From Ichthyophis bannanicus (taxonomy: Eukaryota; Chordata; Amphibia; Gymnophiona; Ichthyophiidae): a DNA stretch of 64,000 nt. The DNA is taken from the NCBI GenBank assembly GCA_033557465.1, contig CM066033.1:906590808-906654807 (forward strand). The letters run 5' to 3'. Shown here piece after piece: positions 32,353 to 44,278 of the stretch. Every line of letters starts with the position of its first letter. Position 1 is the stretch's first letter. The notes beneath the pieces are model-generated. The model searched no databases and had not been told where the DNA came from. It saw only the letters and a list, made by a program, of their open reading frames with translations. The position numbers were made by a program, and so were the translations under genes.

Positions 32353-33330
32353 CTACGAAGCACAGCATGGCCGAAGGCACTGTCCCGTCAGAACTCTCTT
32401 TCCAGGCAGTAATTGGCTGCAAAGGTATGGACTGAAGACCAGGTGGCAGCCCGGTAGATATCCACCATTGGGAAGAGTGCAAATTTGCCATGGCCCTGAC
32501 AAGGTGCGCCAGGAGATGGCCTTCCAGTGGGAGCCCGCCTGCTCATAGGCGAGGGCGATACAGTCCGCCAACCAAGTGGACAGCATATGCGTGGACAGCA
32601 TACGCTTGGTCACCACCTCCCCCAGCCTACTGGGGTCGGAGGAGAAGAAAAGCTGAGAAACCTTGCGGTGGCCCTGAGTGCATTGGATATAGAAGGACAA
32701 AGCCCTCTTACAGTTCAAGGTGTGGAGGAAGTCTCCGCCCAAATGGAGTTGAGGTGTTGGAAAAAAGGTAAGGAACACTACTTCCTGGTTGAGATGGAAG
32801 GGCAATACTACCTTCGGAAGGAAATTGGGGAGCGTGCAAAGCACCACTCTGTTCTTGTAGTACCTAGTATAAGGCACCTCCGCCACTAGGGTCTGAAGCT
32901 CGCTATCTCTGTGAGCGGAGGTGAGCGCAACCAGGGAAGCTACCTTCCAAGAGATGTAGCGAAGGTGGCAGGTAGCTAGAGGCTCGAAGGATGGGCAAGT
33001 GAGCTGCCCCAACATTACACTGAGATCCCATTTGGTTGTTGGAGGGCAAACCAGGGACTTCGATAGGAGCAGAGCCCAAAGAAAATGGGTCACCAATGGT
33101 TGGACCCAGATGGAGTTAGACTTGAGCCTGGATTGTGAGAGATTGAGAAGGTACTGTAATACCAATCCCACCAGACAGGAGAAAGGGTCAGCCCTGTGCT
33201 CGGCGCACCAAGCCGAAAACCTGCACCATTTGAGGCCATAAGCCTTCGAGGTGGAGGCCTTCCGAGAGGGCCAGAAAAATCTCTTCCTCCTCAACCGGAA
33301 GGTTGAAAGAGGCCAGAGTGACCCTCTCAG
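32353..33330 (-). pseudogene. DIRS-D1 tyrosine recombinase (second copy)
   Basis: Frame 32353-33684 contains the core-binding half (RKASTSKAYGLKWCRF) and the catalytic Arg box altered to SAHRDSEL, followed by VVLCTLPNFLPKVV and a segment with a small duplication (MLSTHMLSTW). The frame then shifts, so the HxxR and Tyr motifs are lost from this reading. The open length is a fusion of methyltransferase-side and recombinase frames. Confidence 0.75.
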
Positions 33331-33399
33331 CAGCCACACTGTCAGCGACAGGGATCCCAGGATGGGGTGCAAAAGAGAGCCCCCCTCCTGAGACAGGAG

Positions 33400-34745
33400 T
33401 CCTGGAAAAGTCCCCAATGGGATGGGGATCTCCACCGACAACCGGAGGAGCAATGGGAACCACGGTTGCCTGGGACACTGAGGGACTATCAGGATGAGTG
33501 AGGCCCTATCATGGAGGGTCCTGAACAAGGTCTTGGAGATCAGCAGCGTGGGAGGGAAAGCGTACATGAGGCCTTCCGAACATGAGACAAGGAACACGTC
33601 CGCTGCCACTCTGGAGGGGTGGGCCTGGTGGGAACAGAAGAAGCGGGGCAACTGGAAGTTGTCTGGGTTTGCAAACAGGTCCATTACGGGTTCCCCTCAG
33701 ATCTGGAAAAGCCGATTGGCTACCCTGGAGTCCAGCTGCCACTCATGCAGCTGGAGGACTCTGCTCAGCCTGTCAGCCAGAATATTGTCCTGGCCTGGTA
33801 GGTACACTTCCCGCAGGAGGATAGCCTGTTGGATTGCATGTGAGCAGAGGATCACTGCCTCCAGGCAGAAGGCACAAGACACCGTGCCCCCTTGTTTGTT
33901 CAGAAAGAACGCTGCCACCTGGTTGCCTGTCTGGACCAGCACTGGCTGGTGACGCAGGTGGTGGTAGAAGACTCGCAGGGCTAAGTATATGGGCCGCAGC
34001 TCCAGGAGGTTGATCTGCTGGGTGCTCTCATCTGGTGACCAGTTGCCCTGGGTGCGGAGCTCACCGCAGTGGGCTCCACAGCTGAGCAGGGAGGCGTCTG
34101 TGGTGAGGACCCTCGAGGGACTCGGAGCCTGAAAAGGCATGCATGCCTCGAGATGCTGGAGAGATTGCAACCAGACCAGGGAGTCTGCCAGTTGGCGGGT
34201 TACAAAGACTGTGTCCCGGAGGCAACCCGTAGCCTGAGACCACAGGTCCCAAAAACATCACTGCACTGGCCTCATGTGAAAGAGAGCATCTGGGGTGACG
34301 TGGACTGTGGAGGCCATGTGCCCGAGGAAAGGCAGAAGCAGCCAGGCGGGCACGAGGGACGGAATTTACGTCCCGTGCCAGAGTCCTGAGACGGTCGGCT
34401 TGGTCCCTGGGCAAGAAGGCCTTTGACTGGAGAGTGTCAAGCTTTGCCCCAATGAACTCTAGACCCTGTGTCGGGAGGAGGTGAGACTTGGGTTTTTATG
34501 ACAAAACCCAAGTGCTGCAGGACCTGGATGGTGTATGCGGTGGCCTGCTGTACCTCCAAGACTATGCCTCCCTTTATGAGCCAGTCGCTCAGGTAGGGAA
34601 ACAGAAAGACCCCCTGGAGATGTAGGAAGGTGGCTATGACTTCTCCCTCACCAGGAATTTGTTGAGGTTGCGCAGGTCGAGGATAGGCCTTAGGTCCCCC
34701 GTTCTTTCTGGCACGAGGAAGTACCTGGAGTAGAATCCCTTGCCT
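33400..34745 (-). pseudogene. DIRS-D1 pol, second copy (RT remnant, RNase H, methyltransferase)
   Basis: The pieces 34061-34414 and 33697-34170 keep RNase H marks: LTTDASLLSCGAH, LELRPIYLAL, NQVAAFFLNKQGG, LADRLSRVL. RT is reduced: its start (34.6-34.74 kb) and a QSLAEFIGA-like region near 34.45 kb are present with gaps between. The methyltransferase begins near the MDLFANP block at 33684. The 5' boundary abuts the recombinase remnant of copy 1. Confidence 0.7.
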
Positions 34746-34749
34746 TCAT

Positions 34750-36990
34750 GGACCAGCAGCGGGCGCTGTCGTCTGGTACAAACAGTTCATCCGCCCCGAC
34801 CACTGGGCCCTCGACGTCCCTAGAGGCCAAGCCGATCCTCGAGGAGACTAGTGACTGCCCTGAGAGAGCTTTCCCTTCGATAGGGAGATGATTAGCAGAT
34901 ATGGCACTCAAAAGAACTCTAACAGAGTTCGACTTCAGCCCTTCCCTCAAGAGGTGGAGGAGGTACTGGAGAACCCACCGAACCGGGCACGAGAAGGGGT
35001 CGATCTGGTGTTCCGAGCACCAAACGGAGAAGTGTTTCCACTTAAAGGCGTAAGCCTGCCTAGTGGAGTCCTTCCTCGAGGCAAGGAGGATTTCCTCGAC
35101 CTCCTCTGGAAGGGCCACAGAGGACAAAGAGACTCATTCAGCAGCCAGGCCAAGAGGGATAGGGAGGATAGATTCAAGCGCAGTACCCGATCCTCCTCCT
35201 GCGTTAGCAAGTCCCTGGCAGAGCACTGGGGAACCGGAGGCTCCGACAACAGCCGGAGCAGGAGCGGGAAACCAAGGTTGCCGAGGCCACAAGGATCAGC
35301 GATGCACCATCCTGTTGAGCCTTGAACAGAGTCCTCGCAATGAGGGGGAAAGGAGGGAATGCATATAGGAGACTGGAGGAGCAGTCCAGAAGAAATGCAT
35401 TGGGGCCCTCCCTGCCTGGGTGCAGTACCGGGCCGCAAAAGCGAGGGAGCTGTGTCTTCTGGGAGCTGGCAAAGAAGTCTATCGCTGGAGTGCCCCAGCA
35501 TAGAAACAGCCAGCCTGCCACTCTGGGATCCAGTCACCACTCGTGAGGGTGAAGGATTCTGCCGAGTCTGTCCGCCAGGCCATTCTCTTGACCCGGGAGG
35601 TACGTCGCTTTGAGGGACATCCTCCGTCAGGCGGCGAAAGGGCAGATGAGGACTGCTTCCCTGCAGAGGGAGCACGACCCCGTGCCCTACTCTTTGTTGA
35701 TGTAGAACATCGCTAACCCGTTGTCGGTCTGTACCAGAACAGACTTCCCACTGAGGAGATCCTCTAAGGTCCTCAGGAACCATCAAATGGCCCGGAGCTC
35801 GAGAAGGTTTATCTGCTGCTGAGTCTCCGCGGGTGACCACTGTCCCTGCATGCAGAGAGACCCGCAATGGGCTCCCCACCCTGACAGGGAAGCATCTGTA
35901 GTCAGCACCACATCGTGCTGTGCGGACTGAAAAGACAATCCCCGCAGGAGGTTGTGGGGATTTTGCCACCAGTTCAGGGACAAGCGGAGGTCGGGAAGGA
36001 CCCTGACGTGCCCGAGGGACTGGCTCCATTGGGTACTGAGACACCACTGAGCCGTCCGCATGTGCAGGTGGGAGTGAGGAACCACATGCACGGTCGAGGC
36101 CATGTGGCTCAGAAGATGTAGCATGGACCGAGCGGCGACCTGGTGGGCACTTTGAACGCAAGCCGCCAGAGCTCAGATGCGGGTGGATCGATCCACCGGC
36201 AAGAAGGCAATGGCCTGTTGAGTATCGAGGCACGCCCCGATGAACTCGAGAGCCTGCACTGGCTCGAGGTGAGACTTTGGGTAGTTGACCAAGAACCCTA
36301 AGATCTCCAAGAGGAGGACAGTGCGAGACATCGCTTGCCTGGCATTCTCGACAGAGGAGCCCGTAACGAGCCAGTCGTCGAGATAGGGAAAAACCAGCAT
36401 GCCCTGGCGCCGAAGGTGAGCGGCAACCATGACGAGGCACTTCATGAAGACCCGTGGGGCGGACGCAAGGCCAAAGCGGAGCACCCTGTACTGGAAGTGC
36501 TCCCTTTGCACCCTGAAACGCAGGTACTGCCTGTGTTGGGGGTGGATCAAGATGTGGGCGTAAGCGTCCTTTAGATCCAAGGAGCATAGCCAGTCACCCT
36601 GCCGGAGGAAGGGCAGCAGCACGCCAAGAGAACATCTTGAATTTCTCCCGCACCAGAACTTGTTCAGCTTGCAAAGGTCAAGGATGGGCCGAAGACCCCC
36701 CCCCCCCTGTCTTTTTCAGGACGAGGAAGTACCGGGAATAAAAGCCCCAACCTCGAAGGTGGGGAGGGATCTTCTCGACTGCCCGTTGGGCAAGGAGGGA
36801 GTGCAATTCCCACTGCAGCAAAACCTGGTGTGCGGGGAGTCAAGGAGGCTCCGCGGGGGAGAAAGGAGATGGAAGCCTGTCGAAATGAGGCGATAGCCCT
36901 CCCGGACGACCTGGAGGACCCAGGTGTGAGGTGATAAGCGTCCACGACGGGGCGAAGCAGGACAGGCATCCCCCCACTGGCTGCTGTATT
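34750..36990 (-). pseudogene. DIRS-D1 pol, first copy, and truncated recombinase N-terminus
   Basis: RT is in 36173-36622 (SLDLKDAYAHILIHP, FGLASAPRVFMKCL, FPYLDDWLV intact), RNase H in 35783-36124 (LTTDASLSGWGAHC, LELRAI), methyltransferase in 35204-35521 (FASSQKTQLPRF, FPPFPLIARTLF), recombinase N-terminus in 34690-35127 (LASRKDSTRQAYAFKW, then breaks). A second, antiphase frame (34947-36587) is open for 546 codons over the same DNA, as in the other families. The pol N-terminus is around 36.7-36.99 kb with a C run and frameshifts. Confidence 0.78.
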
Positions 36991-37020
36991 GCCGGAGGGC
37001 GAGGGGCCATGCCGCTGGCG

Positions 37021-38940
37021 TCAAAACCCCTGAGGGGGTTGTGGGGGAGCCGGCGTCGGGGCCTTCGGGCCCTTTGGTTTATGGCGGCCCTGGCCAGGAT
37101 TCCCCTGTGCCGGAGTGGTCGGCATAGGGGTAGCCGGGTACGGCGGGTAGTCACGGTACTGGAGGCCTTTTCTGGGGAAGGACTTCTTGGCTGGCTGCTT
37201 CTTCCGAGGCAGCATAGAGGTCTTGCGGGAGAGACGGGTTCTAGTGACGTACTCCGTCTCGATCTCCGCAGCCTTCTCCTCCATCGGCTTACCAAAGTTC
37301 TTCACTGAGGCAGGGCACGTCCAGGAGCTTCTTCTGCACCCACAGCTCCAAATCCGAAGATTGGAGCCAGGCCTGGCGGCAGGCTCCAATACCGCAGCCG
37401 CCACCCGAGCCAATGTCTCGAAGCCATCATAGAAGGCTCGAGAGATATACTTGGAGCAGTCGGCCACTGATTTCAACAGGGTGCGGAATCTGTCGAGGGG
37501 CTCCCCCTCTAGGCCCGCAGAGAAAACTCCAAGTTCTTTTGCCAAGTCGCAGAGGAACATACCAATGTATAATTGGTATGCCTGGATGCGACAAGAGAGC
37601 ATGGAATCTTGATAGGCCTTGTGGCTCATGGCTCTCGATTCTCAGCCCAGTGGTACCGATGAGCGGGACTTCAGGCTTTTCTGCTTCCTCATGGCTGATT
37701 CCACCACCATCGAGGTGTGTGGAAGTTGGGTCTTTCTGAAGTCAGGCCCGCGCTGCACCTTGTACATTGTGTCAAAGTGCTTGCTCACAATGGGGACCAA
37801 GGCTGGGGCCTCCCACATGTGGAGCAACAGCTGAGATAGGATCGGCAGTACGGGCACAGCGAGGGATTCCCTGGGCGGGGACTCGTACTGAAGAATATTG
37901 AGTTCTTCAGCATGAGGGTCCTCCTCAGCCTGGGTGACCAAGCAGAGGGCCCGAGCCATGTCCCGGATAAACACCAAGAGGGAGGTGTCTTCTGGTGGTG
38001 AGCGCTGCTGGAATGCTGGCGGCAAGGGGTCTGACGGAAGATCCCGGTGGGTTTGGGGTTTTCAGGGAGGTGTCCCCATCGGACTCCCAGTCCGAAAAAT
38101 CGGTCGAGGGATCCGAGCTGGGCGAGTCGCCCTGTCCGATGGTCGGTGGCCTAGAGCCGGAGGCCCTGGATGATCTCGCCTCCGAGGAATGGGAGAGCGA
38201 GCGAGCCAGCCAGCCAGAAGTCGAGGACCCTCACGAGGCCCGTGGTTCTCAGGGGTTTCCTGGACAGATTTTGGTGTCCCATGTGAGGGACCCATGGTCT
38301 CTGAGTGCAATTCAGCGAAGCTGGCTGTGAGCGCCTGCTGGGACGCAATGAATGCAGAAACCCTGCATTCGAGCACCAGAATACGGACTCCCACGCGGGC
38401 GTGGGGCCCTGAGACACCAATACCGGGGTCACTGGATCGGGTGTCGAGGAGGAGAGGGGGGTCCTCACTGGGATGACCCTCAGGAGACTGGGCGCCTTCG
38501 CCGGAGGCCTGTTTCCCTACGAAGTACCTTGCGGGGCCGCTCCTTGTCCGACTCTCAGGAACGCTGAATGGGACTAAACGACCGGGCGCGGGAGTGCTCG
38601 CACTCGTCATGAGTCCCGCACACCGACTTAGAGGCCTTCTTTTTGCGTCAGTCCACCTCGGGGAACCCCTGGTCAGAGTGCCGCCGAGAACGTGGGGCCG
38701 CAATGGAGGAGAGACGACCGAGGGCGCCACCGGGGACTCCGAGACGGCCTTCCGGAAAATGTCTTCGGACTTCTTATGGCTGAGTAGGGCCTTAGAGGAC
38801 ATTTTCTTACAGAGCGAACAGAGCTCTGGATCTTGGTCTGCTCCCATGCACCACAGACAACAGTCACGACTGTCCGTAAGCGACATGTTCCTAGAGCATC
38901 TATCGCATTTTTTAAATCCGGTGGCCATGGGGGCAAAAAA
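37021..38940 (-). pseudogene. DIRS-D1 gag
   Basis: The N-terminus near 38935 reads MATGFKKC with three CxxC pairs spaced 12 and 9 residues (CDRC, CLWC, CSLC), followed by KKMSSKALLS and EDIFRKA. The conserved core is in 37642-38025 (DTSLLVFIRDMARAL, LLLHMWEAPALVPIVSKHFDTMYK) and 37021-37629 (MLSCRIQAYQLYIGMFL, then a basic Pro-rich tail ending PQPPQGF). It is separated into at least three frames. Confidence 0.8.
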
Positions 38941-39383
38941 GCACCTGCGAGGTTGAAGACCCACACGGCCAGTGGTTGGGGAGAAAAAAAGGCGCGAAGC
39001 CCAAAACAAAAATTTAGGAAAAAATGTGTATCCCCAAGAGCTCTGAAATAGAGCAGGGGAAAGGACGGAAAGAGGACCGGTGCAACCGGAAAAAAGAGAG
39101 CCTGTTAAGGCGAGGAAAACAAAACTTTTTACAAGGGACGAGGATGTGTGTCTGAAGGGCTCCATGGAAAAAGGGAGACTGAGCAAGATGGCACCCTTGG
39201 GCAGGAAGAGAACCACACATGCGTGGTAGCAATCCCAAAGGCTCTTTGAAAGCTGGGGAATTGCTCCGCGCAGGCTCCATCGGTGCCGACGTCACCCATA
39301 AGTGAGGACTGACTTCCTGGAGAATATAGCAGACCCCTTCAGCAGTTGAGCGAATACAGTCTTATTTCAGCTTTTGAAGCACG

Positions 39384-39470
39384 AGGTTTGGAGTAAAATA
39401 CTGGCAGGACAATTGACCGATTCAAGTGAAAAGTGGAGGCCATCTTGGGTAGAAACGTAGGATGGATATG
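39384..39470 (-). pseudogene. Short DIRS recombinase relic
   Basis: The minus reading gives TFLPKM, then STFHLNRSIVLPVFYSKP, matching the FLPKVV...FHLNQ...PVFFP segment of DIRS recombinases. The context upstream (39330-39383) may continue it. DIRS-D1 thus sits beside or inside an older DIRS. Confidence 0.6.
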
Positions 39471-39639
39471 AACAATTTTATTTAACAAATTTTGATATAT
39501 CGTTTTTCTACAAGTCAAAACAGATTACATGGAATCAAGTGAATACAATGACCAATTTATCTAGAACATAATAAACATTTTACAATGAATGTTTTGAATA
39601 GAACAAAGAATAGTAAACTTTAGTTGCCAGGAACTATGT
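39471..39639. other. Unassigned A+T-rich stretch, possible degenerate L2-type tail
   Basis: TTTATTTAACAAATTTTGATATATCG, then CAAAACAGATTACATGG (39475-39535), recalls a reversed L2 3' end, but it is too eroded to be sure. Confidence 0.3.
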
Positions 39640-40838
39640 AGGAACTGTGATGAAAAAGTATCAAAACTTATTGTGTAGCTACATAACAATGTCGCACCAT
39701 GATGCTGTTAAGTATACAGTGACCTAGTTATGTGCTCTGCATGAGCAGAGTGTAGCATGGCTGCGGCACACCTGTATTTTTTTTTAATCACATGATGTTT
39801 GGTATCGTGTAAAAACAATTCGTCAGATTTATAAATCGTGAAAAAATTGAACAGCAAATTTGCATTAAATTCCACCAGAAACTTGGAGATTCGTGCAAAG
39901 AAACTTAGAACAAGTTACAGCAAGTATATGGCGATGAATGCATGAATCGTGCTCGAGTTTATGACTGGTACAAACGTTTCCAAGAGGGCCGCCAAAGTGT
40001 TCACAATGGCAAACATTCTAGGCGGCCATCCACGAGAAGGAATGAAGACAAAGTTGAAACACACTGCATGCTACAATACACTCAAATTGTCGATTGACTT
40101 TCAGAAAGCTTGCTGAGGACATGTACATCAATTTTGGATAGGTACAGTCCATTCTATTGATTTGGGGATGAGACGTGTGTCTGCAAAATTTGTGCCAAAA
40201 CGTCTATTCCCTGACCAAAAAAGAAGACTGTCTGCAGCCAGGGAGTTTTTGTTATGTGTTGAAAATGACTCAGATTTCATCATAAAGATTATTAGTGGTG
40301 ATGAATCATGGGTTTATGGTTATGACCTGGAAACTAAGGCTCGATCCTCACAACAGAAGACCCCAGACTCTCCCAGACACAAGAAAGCTCGTCGGGTGAG
40401 GAGCAAGGTCAAGATCATGCTCACAGTTTTCTTTGATTACTGGGGTATTATTCATCATGAGTATGTTCTAAAAGGCCAGCTCACATATCACATCTTGTCC
40501 AGTAGTTCTTGGCCAAACAATTAATCGGCAAGTCCATGAGCCTCCGTACTCACCCGACCTTGCACGTTGACTTTCTCTCATTTCAAAAACTGAAATTGCC
40601 ACTGAAAGGAAGGAGATTCGATGACTTGGAGACCATTAAGCAACATTCGACAGAGCAGCTTTCACAGCATAACAAAAGTAGTATTTCAAAATTGCTCCCC
40701 AGCAGTTGCAGAAACGTTGGAGGAAGTGTGTTTTATCAGAAGGGGACTTCTTTGAAGGAGACAGTGTACAATAACTGTCGGTGTTATACTTCTTGTGTTA
40801 TTGTACAAGTCTCTATACTTTTTGATCATACCTCATAT
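39640..40838 (+). mobile_element. mariner-family DNA transposon, degenerate
   Basis: Imperfect terminal inverted repeats of about 28 bases face each other: GTGATGAAAAAGTATCAAAACTT at the left (about 39647-39669) and AAGTCTCTATACTTTTTGATCAT at the right (about 40808-40830). The element is about 1.2 kb, close to the usual 1.3 kb for mariner. It contains a broken transposase gene. Direct TA target sites are likely but blurred. Confidence 0.82.
39870..40790 (+). pseudogene. mariner transposase
   Basis: Plus-strand pieces include the helix-turn-helix region (VYGDECMNRARVYDWYKRFQ, then RRPSTRR, near 39.92-40.04 kb), the catalytic stretch GDESWVYGYD (first DDD residue in the Asp of GDES) in frame 40162-40524, and a C-terminal FQKLKLPLKGRRFDDLETIK in frame 40509-40901. 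The middle around the second Asp (PYSPD) is recognisable as TCACCCGAC but frameshifted and shortened. Stops occur at about 39905 and elsewhere, so it is inactive. Confidence 0.85.
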
Positions 40839-40894
40839 ATGGTGGGGAGTGCACAATTGCTGGACTGGGCAGCCAGAGAGATGGACCGAGATGA

Positions 40895-42385
40895 GCCTTA
40901 GATGTGGTGGACTTAAATTTCAGTAAAGCCTTTGACACCATTCTCCACAGGTAACTTATAAATTGAGCACCCTAGGATTGGACCCTAAAGTAAGTGACTG
41001 GGTTAGAAATTGGTCGAGTAGGAGATGACAAAGAGTATAGGTAAATGGAGCTCACTCTGGGTGTGCAGCAGGGATCCATCCTTAGTCTGATTCTTTTTAA
41101 CATTTTTGTTAGTAATATTGCGGAAGGGCTGTCGGGTAAGGTTTGTCTCTTTGCAGATGATATCAAAACCTGCAATAGAGTAGACATCCAGGAAGGTGTA
41201 GATAACATGAGGAGAGTTCTAGCAAAGTTGAAGAATGGTCTTGCATTTGAGCTGCAAAACTCCAAAGGAGCAGTACAGTATAGGGGGGTGAAGTACTTCT
41301 GTCCGCGAAAGAAAAATGGGACCTGGGCGTGATTGTTTCTGATGATCTTAAAGTAGCTAAACAGGTAGAGAAGTCAACAGCAAAAGCCAGAGGGATGCTT
41401 GGGTGCATAGGTAGAGGAAGGGCCAGCAGGAAGAAAGTGGTGATAGTGCCTCTGTATTAAGTCTTTGGCAAGACCTCATTTGGAGTATTGTGTGCAATTC
41501 TGGAGACCACACCTTCAGAAGGATATAAACAGGATGGAGTCAGTGCAGAGGGTGGCTACTAAAATGGTCAGTGGGTTTTGTCATAAGGCAAATAGCGAAA
41601 GACTTAAAGATCTCAATATGTGTACTCTGGAGGAAAGGCAGGAGAGAGGAAATATGATAGACACGTTTAAATACCTTCATGGCATAACAAACAGGAGGAG
41701 AGCCTCTTTCAATTGAAAGAAAACTCTGCAATGAGGGGGCATAGGATGAAGGTAAAAAGGGACAAAGGCAGAAGTAATATGTGGAAGTATTTCTTTATGG
41801 AAAGAGTGGTAGGTGCATGGAATAGCCTCCCAGTAGAGGTAGTAGAGACCAGGACAGTAGATGAATTCAAGACAGATCTCTAAAGGGAAAAATAAGGGAC
41901 CATAGTAGGTGGTATTTTATTTATTTTATTTAACGGTATTTCTATACCGCCTTATCATACAATCAAGGCGGTGTCACAGCAATACAATCAAGGGTAGGGG
42001 AAGGGTATTTCATGCAGTGAGAAAATGTCATGGATTGCGTGTAAGAGGGTAGTGTAACAGATTAGGTTGAACTATGTACATTGTGAGCTATAGTACAGCA
42101 TGAGCTATAATACATTGGTCTATACAATTAGGGTTTAAGATATATCGTGTGCCGTTGAACATTTTCTTATCACGGTTGGGAGGGGAAGGGGGAGGCTCCT
42201 GTTAGTATGATTAAGTAACATGTCCGTAGTGTTCTATGAACAGCATTGTCTTTAGCTGTTTGCGAAAGTCTTTGAGGTCATTTGTCGATCTCAGTTCGTC
42301 TGGGAGGTATGGAAGGGCAGACTGGATAGGCCATATGGTCTTTTTCTGCCATCATGTTTCTACGTTTGATGATATGATGTGCAGA
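40895..42385 (+). mobile_element. CR1/L3-like LINE (CR1-f), old, split by a minus-strand L2 tail
   Basis: RT motifs are spread over several frames: LNFSKAFDTILH near 40.92 kb, VQQGSILSLILFN and FADD in 41045-41332, then [19 protein letters not shown] in 41465-41716. The 3' end resumes at 42311 with GGCAGACTGGATAGGCCATATGG and a TTTCTACGTTT terminus, a form distinct from CR1-a to CR1-e. An L2 tail at 41916-42305 lies within the 3' UTR. Confidence 0.8.
41916..42305 (-). mobile_element. L2 LINE 3' fragment inserted in CR1-f
   Basis: The minus strand shows the end of the L2 ORF (LPDELRSTNDLKDFRKQLKT), the 3' UTR and the hairpin CCGCCTTATCATACAATCAAGGCGG with an A+T-rich tail. GGTAT at 41911-41915 and 42306-42310 is the target duplication. 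Confidence 0.85.
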
Positions 42386-42753
42386 GGTGATCTCTGGGAA
42401 CAGCAGGAATAAGTCTTCACATATGGGGTACGTCGGTACCGACGAAGCCTGCGCGGGAACGCTCCCCAGCTTCCCAAGAAGGAAAGCTTTTGGGAGCATC
42501 CCACAGCACTCAGAGAGGAAAACTCCGCACTGGAAAGTGAGAAAACTAGAGAGGCTGAAGGAAAAGCCTCCCAAGTAAGTAATTCCGCTCTTACAGAGGA
42601 AAAGCTTGGTAAGAGGGTGAAGAGAATGGAGCTGAAGAAGACTTACGAAGTAGAAAGTCTATAGAAAGGAAAAATACATGCTGGCACAGGAACTATCATT
42701 TGATAGTGGTTAGACCTCTTTCCCTAGCAGGAAAAAGAGGAGAAACCTGTGAC

Positions 42754-43532
42754 CTATAGGCATGAATATCCTGACAGCTCATAGAAATATAGAAAAAATG
42801 GATATCTTTTGGAAAGAGATCCATGTGTAAGGGTTAGAATGAAGGGGTGGATTGCCTCCATTGAGAAGAAGCAACTGTAGATTCTAACCCCAAGAGTCAC
42901 AAGCATCTGATGATTGATCAGAAACCCTGCAGGTGCTGGGTTTGCTGAACCTGGTGAGAGGTTGGATTCTTCAGACCAGGACGATGCTTCCTGTTGGGGA
43001 ACATCTGTATGATGGGCAAGTGATGAATAAAACCTTCTCCTGTGGGAAGAAAGTTTGGTAGGACATTTCCTACGTACTGGGACAGAAGAAGGTGTAGAAC
43101 AACCCTTAGGAACAGGTAAATCAGTGGACAACTGAGTAACCTGACGTAAAGACTCCTTGTTGAAAAGATTTTCTCCAGTGCAAGGAGTATGTCCCAGTCG
43201 TTGTTGTGCCCATTTGTCCAAGTCTGAAGCTTGGAGCCAGGCTCTACGTCGTGCCCCTATAGCTACAGCAGAAGTCCTGCTAACAGACTCAAAAGGTCTA
43301 GGGAAGCACGAGAAAGAAACCAAGAGATATTCTGGACATGCTTAAGCAGTGAGGAATAGTCTGTACTCCTGGAATCTGGAAGGAAAGGAGTCAAAAGATG
43401 TAATTGCTTTGTGAGCTCCTCAAGAGAAAGACTCATATTAAAAATATATGAGAGAATTCTTGCAGAAAGCATAGATGTCTGGAAGGTTTGACGTCCAAAG
43501 GCATCTAGTGTTTTAGACTCACGACCTGGCGG
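42754..43532 (-). pseudogene. DIRS-A3 gag, C-terminal half
   Basis: Minus frames 42754-43323 and 43263-43472 carry the gag core AVAIGARRRAWLQASDLDKW, HTPCTGENLF and the upstream MLSARILSYIFNMSLSLEEL region. They match gag of A1 and A4 with substitutions, and two frameshifts are present. Sequence continues at 46941 on the other side of DIRS-A2. Confidence 0.75.
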
Positions 43533-44014
43533 ATAGCACAGTTACTTACCTGTAACAGGTGATCTCTGGGAACAGCAGGAATAAGTCTTCACATATGGGT
43601 ATCGTCGGTACCGACGGAGCCTGCGCGGGAACGCTCCCCAGCGTCCTGAAAGAAAGCTTTTGGGAGCATCCCACAGCGCCTGCGCGCTGCCTTCCCGCCT
43701 TTCCAACTGCCTCTCTCCAGTTCGAGTTTTAAAGCTGAGACAAAGAGAGAGAGAGGAAAGGAAAGATAGAGAGATACAACTCCTAGGGGAGGTGGGTGGG
43801 TTGTGAAGACTTATTCCTGCTGTTCCCAGAGATCACCTGTTACAGGTAAGTAACTGTGCTATCTCCAGGAACAAGCAGGAATGAGTCTTCACATATGGGG
43901 ACTCCCCAGCTAGAGATGCCTGGGAGATCACCCAGATTGTGAGTCCCTGGGAAGGGCTCTACCTCTACCCATGAATCTCAGGCATCCAGTTCAGGGATGG
44001 AGGGTAGGAGTTGA

Positions 44015-44278
44015 TTAGGCATGGAACAGGTGTTTGAGAACAGCCTGACCAAACAAGGCATCCCGGCGGGAGTCCTTGTCCAAGCAGTAATGGGCTGTGA
44101 AGGTATGAACCGATGCCCAAGTGGCCGCTCGACAGATTTGGTCGATGGACACAGAGTTTAGATGAGCCATAGAGGTTGCCATGACCCTCACATTGTGCGC
44201 TGTGACATGGCCCTCCAGAGAAAGGTTCTTACTTTGGTAGGCGAAGGAAATACACTGAGCAATCCAATTGGACAGAGA
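44015..44278 (-). pseudogene. DIRS-A2 recombinase C-terminal remnant
   Basis: It keeps HNVR (written as TAHNVRVM) and the catalytic Tyr (AHYCLDKDSRRDALFGQ), about 88 residues, but the Arg box and core-binding half are deleted. Confidence 0.85.

Larger units (their letters stand above)
31841..39325 (-). mobile_element. DIRS-D1: chimeric DIRS element with two pol/recombinase segments
   Basis: Inverted repeats lie at about 31841-32030 and 39150-39325. Read on the minus strand: gag, pol copy 1, the N-terminal part of a recombinase, then directly the RT start of pol copy 2, RNase H, methyltransferase, full recombinase region, ICR and the other repeat. The copy-1 recombinase breaks off near 34.8 kb where copy-2 RT begins (about 34.74 kb). 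The right edge lacks some 11 bases compared with other DIRS-D ends (GACTTCCTGGAGAA). All ORFs are broken. Confidence 0.82.

Noticed and set aside
32490..32889. Plus-strand frames of 93 and 120 codons in DIRS-D1
   Set aside because: They are antisense to the recombinase and not supported by motifs or by the other copies.
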